Below are positions 1 to 6,300 of a DNA stretch of 7,800 nucleotides, in pieces. Source of the stretch: Candidatus Aenigmatarchaeota archaeon. GTDB lineage: Archaea; Aenigmatarchaeota; Aenigmatarchaeia; QMZP01. Location: the NCBI GenBank assembly GCA_016202785.1, contig JACQOC010000113.1, positions 1-7,800 of the forward strand. The letters are read 5' to 3'. How positions within the stretch are numbered: position 1 is the stretch's first letter; the number at the start of each line of letters is the position of its first letter. Both the position numbers and the translations under genes were made by a program. Below the pieces are notes generated by a model. It saw nothing but the letters and a program-made list of their open reading frames with translations, did not search any database and was not told the DNA's origin.

Positions 1-548
1 ACGCTTTTCTGCGCCGCTTGTTCCAGCTTGCCGGCCGCTTGCTCGATCCTGTTCTGCGCCGCGCCTACGGCAGCGGCCAGCTTTTGGCCATTCTCCTTGC
101 GCAGCGCTTCCGTCTCGTTCTTGAACTCTTTTTCGAATTGGAGGAACAGCCGCGACATGATTTCCCTAGAGCGCGGGCCGACTGAATCGACCGACTTTTC
201 TAGCTTCTGCATCCGCTCCCGGATGCTTGCCACCTTCATCTCAGCAGCTTTCAGGGCTCGGCCCTCAGACTCTTTGGCAGTCGTCTCGAGCGTGCCGGTA
301 AGCGTTCCCAGCTCCTTTTCAGCAAAGCCGAACCGATCCGCAAGGCCGGCGACAGAATTCTTCAGCTCGGCGACTTCATCACCCAGGTCCTTCAGTTGCC
401 GCGATTTGAGGTCAAGAAGAGCCTTTACCGCCGTGATGTCCTGGTTGCTTGCGTCAGCTGGCTTCTGGCCTTTCGCCATTTCCGTTCCGCAGGACTTGCA
501 ATAGAGCGCGTTTTTCAGGTTGTCGGCATGGCAGTTTTCGCACAGCAT
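1..548 (-). CDS. Zinc-ribbon coiled-coil protein, C-terminus off window
   Basis: The minus-strand frame runs open from ATG at 548 to the left edge, giving 182 complete codons. The product starts MLCENCHADN, with a zinc ribbon at C3, C6, C17 and C20 (CxxC-x10-CxxC, ending CKSCG). A polar linker follows to about 38. The remainder is helical and highly charged, with heptads such as LLDLKSRQLKDLGDEVAELK and IRERMQKLEKSV, and then an Ala/Gln-rich amphipathic helix (about 155-182). An in-frame TAA lies two codons before the ATG, and AAAGGT just before it is a weak ribosome site, so the start is well supported. The gap to the upstream gene is 17 bases, consistent with the same transcript. The architecture matches the protein at 1697-2383 (ribbon first, coiled coil after), so the two may be distant paralogues. 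No membrane segment is visible in the part present. Confidence 0.85.
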   Translation of the reverse strand, partial: MLCENCHADNLKNALYCKSCGTEMAKGQKPADASNQDITAVKALLDLKSRQLKDLGDEVAELKNSVAGLADRFGFAEKELGTLTGTLETTAKESEGRALKAAEMKVASIRERMQKLEKSVDSVGPRSREIMSRLFLQFEKEFKNETEALRKENGQKLAAAVGAAQNRIEQAAGKLEQAAQKS

Positions 549-565
549 GGTTTACCTTTGGCGGT

Positions 566-838
566 CTAGCCCAGCGCCGAGCCGCAAAAGATGCAGAAAT
601 CGGCCTCCATTTCGTTCGGGGCGCGGCAGCTCGGGCAGCTGCCAGAGCGCTCCAGCTCCTGCTCGCAGCTGCGCCGCATCTCCAGGTAGCTCTTGCGGTC
701 CAGGCTGCCGGTGATGAATTCGCGGTCCAGCAAGGCCACCATCCGGCCCAAGGTTTCCTGCCGCTCGTCGGAAATTGCCGTGGCCTGGCTGGCAGCAGGC
801 TTCTGCGCCGCTTGCTCCCGCTTCCGTCTGAATATCAT
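566..838 (-). CDS. Small helical-hairpin/zinc-ribbon protein
   Basis: This 90-residue protein has a basic N-terminus (MIFRRKR), a low-complexity Ala/Gln stretch, a helical hairpin at about 28-65, and a C-terminal zinc ribbon with C68, C71, C82 and C85 (CPSC ... CIFC, followed by GSAL). The ribbon closely fits the common zinc_ribbon_2/DZR pattern, and its CxxC-x10-CxxC spacing equals that of the two neighbouring ribbon proteins. The hairpin (G44 to R56) resembles a SHOCT-like short helical domain and aligns with residues 56-68 of the protein at 1697-2383. The ATG is one base after the TAG of the upstream gene, preceded by GGGGT as a modest ribosome site. The product is probably cytoplasmic, and its role is unknown. 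Confidence 0.84.
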   Translation of the reverse strand: MIFRRKREQAAQKPAASQATAISDERQETLGRMVALLDREFITGSLDRKSYLEMRRSCEQELERSGSCPSCRAPNEMEADFCIFCGSALG

Positions 839-839
839 G

Positions 840-1700
840 CTACCCCAGCTTGGCGATCAGGAGGTCCAACAGCTGCTTATTCTTTCTGGAGACGTCCTCA
901 ATTGACCGCTTCAGCTCCTCCATTTCCCGGTAATCGACCTTGCTGCGCTCCATGCCAACCACCAGCCGCTTGAGCCGCTCGATGTCATCTTGCTGGGCAT
1001 GGCCGGCATGCGTGGCCACGCTCGCGTGTTGCTCCGCCTTAATTTTTTCCAATGCAGCATTGGCTGCAGATGCTTTTTGCTCACAATCAACCACTCTGGC
1101 CATGGCCGCATCAAGTTTCGCGCTGAACTTGGCCAACGCCGTTTGCTGCGCATCCAACCTGGTCAGGTAGGAATGCAGCAGGCGCCGGAACTCGTCATCG
1201 GTTTTCGCGTGCTCCGGCCGTGACGTTCGCTCCATGGCATGCAGCCGCTTTTCCAGCGCTTCGGTACGGTCAAAAACCAGCGTTGCCATTTCCGTGAAGC
1301 GGCGTATGTCATGGTGTTCGTGGCCGTCGGCGTGCATTTCGTGGTGCACTATCCCATGCCCATGGTGATGCTGGGAAGCGTGGTGGTGCTTCTTATGCAC
1401 CGTTTGCTGGGCCTGCAGCAGGCTTTCGATGCCGGACAGCTTTTTCTCCACGGCCGCGGTCCGTTCCATGAAAGATGATACCGCGCCTTTCAGCTTATGG
1501 ACGTCTTCCATGACCACAACCACATGCGCCTCGGCCTGCTCTGCCTGCTGGCGGTAGCCGCTGGCGTTGGTGGGAACAAGCTCCTTTTTCACCTGGCGGA
1601 GGGCCTCCTGCACCAAACGCTGCTTGGCTGTGCCAAGGGCTTTGCCGGCATTTTGGTCCGGCAGTCCGGCGCCCTTGGCCATGCCTCTATGCTTTTTCAT
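840..1700 (-). CDS. Histidine-rich coiled-coil protein
   Basis: This 286-residue protein is predominantly helical and charged. Helical segments at about 20-100 and 132-285 flank a histidine cluster at 102-130, where 14 of 29 residues are His, mostly in HHH, HH and HxH groups. A weaker histidine group follows at H225, H231 and H234. The only cysteine is C206, so unlike its neighbours it has no zinc ribbon. The C-terminus (RLKRLVVGMERSKVDYREM and on) has strong heptad character. No signal peptide or membrane helix is seen. Histidine clusters of this kind commonly bind Zn, Ni, Co or Cu; here that is inferred from composition alone. The gene overlaps the previous one by four bases and ends in TAG one base before the next ATG, so it sits in the middle of a polycistronic unit. 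The family is not recognised. Confidence 0.86.
   Translation of the reverse strand: MKKHRGMAKGAGLPDQNAGKALGTAKQRLVQEALRQVKKELVPTNASGYRQQAEQAEAHVVVVMEDVHKLKGAVSSFMERTAAVEKKLSGIESLLQAQQTVHKKHHHASQHHHGHGIVHHEMHADGHEHHDIRRFTEMATLVFDRTEALEKRLHAMERTSRPEHAKTDDEFRRLLHSYLTRLDAQQTALAKFSAKLDAAMARVVDCEQKASAANAALEKIKAEQHASVATHAGHAQQDDIERLKRLVVGMERSKVDYREMEELKRSIEDVSRKNKQLLDLLIAKLG
1311..1397 (-). other. Histidine cluster in the coiled-coil protein
   Basis: Residues 102-130 contain 14 histidines, among them HHHASQHHHGHG and HHEMHADGHEHHD. The tract interrupts the helical pattern and probably forms a flexible metal-binding loop between two coiled-coil arms. At the DNA level both His codons occur (CAC and CAT), so it is not a simple trinucleotide expansion. 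Confidence 0.85.
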
Positions 1701-2383
1701 GTGCCGCTCCTCATCCGCCGCGCCGGCTGGCCGTGCAGGCTGGCGGCGGTGCGTTCAAGCGCCTCTATGTCAGTGAACAAGCTTGCCCTTGCCCGCTCCT
1801 CGTCCTCGCGCAACTTCCACATGCGCTCTACCGCCCCTGACAAGACCGCAAGTTTTGCCTTCATCCCGCTAATTTCCAGATCGCTGGGCCGGGCCGTGGG
1901 AGCGTGCAAAGTCTTCTCCAGGCGCTCCAGGCGCTGCGCAGTTTCAGCAAGCGTGTGGTGCAAGGTTTCGTTTCTTGACGCGGCATGGCGGTGCGCCTCA
2001 ACCGCATGTTCCAGCCGCTCCAGCCGCTTTAGGATGGTGCCAAACTCGTCCAGAGAGCTGTGGTGCCGGCTTTCCAGGCCGGCAATCCGGGTTTCAATGT
2101 GCCGTATCTTTTCCAGGGCAACGTTGTTGGCCGACGCCTCCAGGGACGCATCCAGCGTTGTCAGCTTCTTCCGCGCGACGCGCGTGACCGCAAGGTAAGT
2201 ATGATGGGTAACGCGGCCCATGCGCATCTCCTGCGCCGCTTTCTTCAGCAGCGCTGCGGCTGCCTGCCGCTCCACCGCCAGGTCCGCATGGCCCATGCCA
2301 TGGTCATTTAGCCTGGAATGGCACGGCAGGCAAAGGCCAGAATTTTCCATTGTCTGTGCGCCGCAGATCGTGCAATCCGGCAT
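1697..2383 (-). CDS. Zinc-ribbon coiled-coil protein (first gene of the cluster)
   Basis: This 228-residue protein has an N-terminal zinc ribbon with C4, C7, C18 and C21 (CTIC ... CLPC, spacing CxxC-x10-CxxC). A short helical hairpin follows at about 44-74, then long charged helices to about 213 with heptad patterns, including two RLERLE stretches (119-124 and 151-156). There is no signal peptide or membrane helix, so a cytoplasmic location is expected. The family is not recognised. Zinc ribbons of this kind usually mediate protein or nucleic acid contacts, and the rest looks like an oligomerising rod. An in-frame TAG lies upstream and the ribbon begins at residue 4, so the start is secure. 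Its TGA overlaps the ATG of the next gene by four bases (ATGA), suggesting translational coupling. It shares the hairpin with the 90-residue protein at 566-838. Confidence 0.87.
   Translation of the reverse strand: MPDCTICGAQTMENSGLCLPCHSRLNDHGMGHADLAVERQAAAALLKKAAQEMRMGRVTHHTYLAVTRVARKKLTTLDASLEASANNVALEKIRHIETRIAGLESRHHSSLDEFGTILKRLERLEHAVEAHRHAASRNETLHHTLAETAQRLERLEKTLHAPTARPSDLEISGMKAKLAVLSGAVERMWKLREDEERARASLFTDIEALERTAASLHGQPARRMRSGT
1707..1712 (-). promoter_or_regulatory. Shine-Dalgarno site GAGGAG for the His-rich coiled-coil gene
   Basis: GAGGAG lies six bases before the ATG at 1700, inside the end of the preceding gene. It is the best Shine-Dalgarno match in the cluster. It favours the first methionine over the second one at residue 7, and supports reinitiation at the ATGA overlap. 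Confidence 0.6.
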
Positions 2384-2432
2384 GTTCCGCCGTTTTATAA
2401 TTCGCTGAGGGTAAATATATGCTGCCTACAGC
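2384..2432 (-). other. Intergenic spacer between the surface protein gene and the zinc-ribbon cluster
   Basis: This 49-base gap is more AT-rich than its surroundings. In the frame of the downstream gene it contains a TAG close to its distal end and no ATG, GTG or TTG, so the start at 2383 is the only plausible one and a fusion with the upstream gene is excluded. No clear stem-loop or T-run terminator is visible. Confidence 0.7.
2410..2421 (-). promoter_or_regulatory. Candidate archaeal TATA box for the zinc-ribbon cluster
   Basis: On the minus strand this reads CATATATTTACC, an AT-rich hexamer-plus within GC-rich DNA. Its centre lies about 33 bases before the start codon at 2383. With the usual archaeal distance of 25-27 bases from TATA to transcription start, the transcript would begin only a few bases before the ATG, giving a nearly leaderless mRNA. 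No convincing purine-rich BRE sits upstream. A second AT element (TTATAAAA, 2393-2400) is too close to the ATG to serve this start. Confidence 0.35.
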
Positions 2433-3305
2433 TTATTTCCCATCGCTGCCGTACAGGCGTTTCATATATGATGCGGTTTCCTTAGCGCTGTCCAGGTACA
2501 TTGTAGCTAGCTTGAAGTCCAGCGCCGCCAATTTCTGCCTGGCCTGCCCGGCCAGGCTTTCCAGTTCCGGTATGTCCGCATGCCGCTTGAGAAGGGCAAT
2601 ATCTTGCTCCAGCCCCCGCAACTCGGCTGACAACGACTGGTATTTTTCCAGGTCCGTGTTTGCGGCCGCATATGCGTCCAGGTCGTCCAGATGCAGCGCG
2701 ATCACTGACTTCTCTTTAGTGTCGTTCATCAATGCCATTCCTGGCCGCAGGCCGCGCATGCTTTGCCGCCATTCCTTCAGCACGCCGGCAACGTCGCTTT
2801 CTTGCCCGCTGCCAGCGATGTAGAACAGCACCGGTTTCCGGCTGGCGAGCATGCCGGCCGCAGAGCTTATGTCAGGCGCGACCACGATGGCCTTACGGCC
2901 AGCCAGCAGGCCGGTGCCGTCAATTGAAGCGCGATCCAGGACTATGATGGCATCCTTGCTAGCGGAAATAGCGTGCGCATCCGTTGCCAGGACCAGGCTC
3001 ATGTCTGCGCCAGTTTCGCCGTTCTCGACTATTTTGGCCGTGCAACCGCCCTCGTTCAGCCGCTGCGCCAGCGCCAGCCAGGCCGGGCTGGCGGTGAAGA
3101 CAACGGTCTTCATCCTGCTGTTGGCCAGCTGTTCCACTAGGCGGCAGGCAAACTGCCGGGCGCCGGGGCCGGCAATCCCGATACCTTGGGCCAAATGTTT
3201 CTGGCTGATATACACCACCTTGCCTGAGGCATGGTCACGGCCAGCGGCTATTCCGGCCTGCCGGAACGAAACAGCAAGCAGCTTTTTCGCCTTGCCGAGA
3301 TTGGC
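2433..3305 (-). other. Cytoplasmic alpha/beta domain plus helical tail of the surface protein
   Basis: Residues 1451-1740 show alternating hydrophobic strands and amphipathic helices. Strands include KVVYIS, KTVVFTA, DAIIVLD, KAIVVAP and PVLFYIA; helices include ARQFACRLVEQLAN and WLALAQRLNE. This suggests a Rossmann-like three-layer fold. A glycine pattern GIGIAGPG (residues 1491-1498) lies before the first long helix. The last 80 or so residues look helical, probably a coiled coil or helical hairpin (LEKYQSLSAELRGLEQDI, then LDFKLATMYLDSAKETA). I do not recognise the family and assign no activity. The domain implies that the protein does something inside the cell as well as outside. Confidence 0.65.
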
Positions 3306-6300
3306 ATAAGAGAGTGCAGCACGTCCAGCAACAATAAGCATGGCCAACAAAACTATTGCCAAGGCGGCCAGCGCAAGCTGTGAACGTTCGGCCGGATCGA
3401 AGATGTCAAAGCTTGCCGTCCCTTCAATTACCTTGCTGCCATACGCAACCGTGGCCAGCACCGTATATTTGCCCTTCGGCAGGCCGCGCAGGTCGATGCT
3501 CCTTTCGGCATCCAGCCGGCCGGCGACAAAGCTGTGCGCGCTTTCGGCCGAATAGGCAGCGCGCCCCGCCTGATCCAAAACGCGCACCAATACTTTTGCT
3601 GTCCCCCCCTCATCAGCGGTGCCGTATGCGCTGACCTTGATGTTCAAGGAGCCGTTTATTTCCGCTTCGCTTGGCACGCCGGCAATGCTGACATAATCCT
3701 GCTGCCTGCTTTCGGCCGATAGCAACAGGCTAAGGCTGATCCGCTCTTCCTTGCCGTTGCGCATGACGCTGATGTAACCTTGGCGCAGGCCGGGCTCTAG
3801 CCCGGAGGGATCGACGTAAACACCGATAGATATGGATGAAAACGGGCCGATGGTTGCCGCAGAGCTGCTCAGCCTGACCGCCTTCTTCAGGCCGTCGCTG
3901 ACTGACAGCGTGACCTGAACGGAAGCGTTAAGCAAATTGCTCAGCGTCAAGTGGTATGTTTTGCTGGTTCCGGACGTAAGTGTTGCTGCCATTTCAGTTG
4001 GCGTTGCCGATATGCCCACGCTGCAATCGAGCAGGCAGGCGCTTTCATTGGCCTCGCATACGCCATTGCCGCATGTAGTTTTTGTTTGCCCGCCTCCGCC
4101 GCCAGTGGTGACAGAGCTGCCGCCCCCGCTGCCGCTACCGCTAGCGCCGGCGCCGCTGGAGCCGCAATCAGCGGGGCAGGTCGCAGAGCTTTCAGTCGCG
4201 TCGCAGACGCTGTCGCCGCAGCTTATCTTTTCCGCCGCGGCATATGCAGAGAACGACGAACGGTTGGCTGCCATTATGGTCTTGGCCGATGTGTTCAGGG
4301 TCGCGTTTATCTCGGTCCAGTTGTTGGCCGGACAGCTGCGGTTCGAGAATGTCCAGTTCGCGCATTTGTACACGGTTATGGAAGCGATGGCCGCATAGCT
4401 GGTGTTGGAGAAGTTCAGCGTCAGGTTCAGGCTTTGCGGAGCTAGCGTGCTGCTGACCGCAAGGATGACCTGGACCGCCCTGGTGCCGCTTATGGAAGCG
4501 TTTCCGGCCCCCGGCGCGTCGAAGCGCATGGCGTTTACCACGTCCGAAGTTACGCTCACGTTTTTCAGCTCGATCTGGTGATTGAACGGCCGCATGTCTA
4601 TGTCAAAATTCCCTGAGAATAGCGAGGCATTGTAAGTGCCATTGCTGTCGCTGGCGTTGGCCACGCGGTAATTGCTGGTGTGCGGCCGGCCGGCCAAATA
4701 TATCTCCACGCTCACATTGACCGTGGCGTTGTCAACGTCCTTGGCGATGCCGCTGAAGTTGAGCTGGCTGGCGAAGACGCTGAACCATGTGGCGTTGCTG
4801 ACAACATTGCCGTTGCTGTCGTTGGCCGTTATGTTGGCATCATAAATGCCGATGGCCGTCAGGTTGGCCAGGGTCAGTCTCCAGGTCCCGGCGCTCAGGT
4901 TTGCCGAAATATTGGAGAGCTGGTAAGAAACCGTGCTGGAGTTGGGATAGGTTATGTTGGCGGTGACCAAAGTCACGTTGCCGTTGTCCGTTATGTATGC
5001 TTCCAGCGTCGCATTGTTTCCCTGCTGCACGTTACTCTTGGTGATGTTATTTATGGTCGGACGCGTCGCATCGCCATAGGCAACGGCATTGGCGGCAGTG
5101 GCGTTGGCGGCAACGGACTGTGTGGTGTAGGTGCCGATGGCAGTGATGTTGTGCATGGCCAGCTCACCTATCGCCGGCGCAATGCACGTGACATTCCAGA
5201 GCTTGGCCGAGCTGCCGTACAACGACATGTTAAGGCAATCCTGGCCGCCGACGGTCAGGTTCCATGTCACGTTTTCTCCCAGCTCGGCGTCCCGATAGGT
5301 AACATTGATCGTCACGTTAAACGCCTGGCCGGGAAGCGCATTCTGTCTTGGCTGGGAGACAGTAGGCTGCAAAATTTCCAGGGCCAGCAGGTTTTTAACG
5401 ATAAGCAGCCGGTCCACGCTCGACGAGTTAGCGTGGGTCGCGTTGCCGGTCACGTTGGCCCGCACCAGGAAATGGCCGATGCCTAGGCGGTCCGCGTTGG
5501 TGATATTGGTCGTCCTTGTCGGCCCGGATTGCAGCAACTGCAGGCTGCCGGAGAAGTTAGCCCAGATGCTGACGTTCAGGCCCGCAGTGTCTGCGAAGGC
5601 GGTGATGTTGATGGAATCGCGCTGGTAATAAATCCGGTCGCCGAAAGTGCCGTTGAGGCTTATGTTTGCTGCTGTTGCTAGCAGCGTGGAATCGGTGAAC
5701 TGGCGCTGCACGCTCACGTTTAGATTGCCGAGGCTGTCATTGGCCCAGACCCGATACTTGTAGGTCACATCATCGCTCGTCGCTATCGACAGGTTGGCGC
5801 AGGTAACGGATAATCCGCTGCCGCTCTTGGTCATGCTGTAGTTGACGACGGCCGTGCTGTTGTCCAGCTCCAGCAGGCAGGTATCGATGCTGCTGAACAA
5901 ATCGGTTATGCTCAGGTTTATCATCTGGTTGTTGCCAATGAACGCGGAACCGTTGGCTGGAGTCGAACCATTAAAGGTGAAGGTATTGGGTCCAAGGTCG
6001 TCGATTGTGACATTGATCTTTTCATTGGCGTTGCTGTTGCCCGCGAAGTCCGTGGCGTTAAAGATCAGGCTGCAGTTGGCTTCCGTGCCAGCGCTGCAGC
6101 CCAAACTGGTAAGTGTAGCATTAAGCTCATAGACGTTGCTGCCTATAGCAATCATCTTCACTTGCGCCGGCAGCGTGCCCAAGGTGACGTTGAACACGCC
6201 GGAAGTCGCATCGATTACGGTCACGTTGAAGCGCAGCGCGAAGTTGCTCCGCACTGGCGTAGTGACGTTGACCTGCTGGCTAGTGACGGTTGGCATGACG

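Noticed and set aside
28..504. Plus-strand open frame of 158 codons at the left end
   Set aside because: It is antisense to the truncated zinc-ribbon coiled-coil gene (1-548, minus), which has a credible start with an upstream in-frame stop and a CxxC pair. The plus frame is a Ser/Ala/Arg-rich composition artefact.
449..973. Plus-strand open frame of 174 codons, Ala/Arg-rich
   Set aside because: It crosses three minus-strand genes and has no recognisable motif. It arises from GC-rich codon bias.
1311..1397. His tract as a trinucleotide-repeat expansion or a leader-peptide attenuator
   Set aside because: CAC and CAT codons are mixed and the tract lies in the middle of a 286-residue gene, not in a short leader peptide.
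1497..2198. Plus-strand open frame of 233 codons, Ser/Arg/Ala-rich
   Set aside because: It lies antisense to the two coiled-coil genes, whose zinc ribbon, heptads, ATGA overlap and Shine-Dalgarno site support the minus strand.
2393..2400. TTATAAAA on the minus strand as an alternative TATA box
   Set aside because: It is only about 14 bases before the start codon. Transcription would begin inside the gene and lose half of the zinc ribbon.
3937..4445. Overlapping plus-strand frames with proline-rich stretches
   Set aside because: The prolines are the antisense of the Gly/Ser linker codons of the surface protein.
4681..4696. GGCCGGCC-type palindrome
   Set aside because: It is inside a coding region, made of Gly/Arg/Ala codons, with no T-run or flanking symmetry, so it is not a terminator or a recognisable site.
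4680..5486. Long plus-strand open frame (268 codons), rich in Gly and Val
   Set aside because: It is the antisense of the sequon-rich region. Repeated Asn-Val-Thr codons give Gly/Asp/Val-like codons on the other strand. The minus-strand frame has clear domain structure and this one has none.
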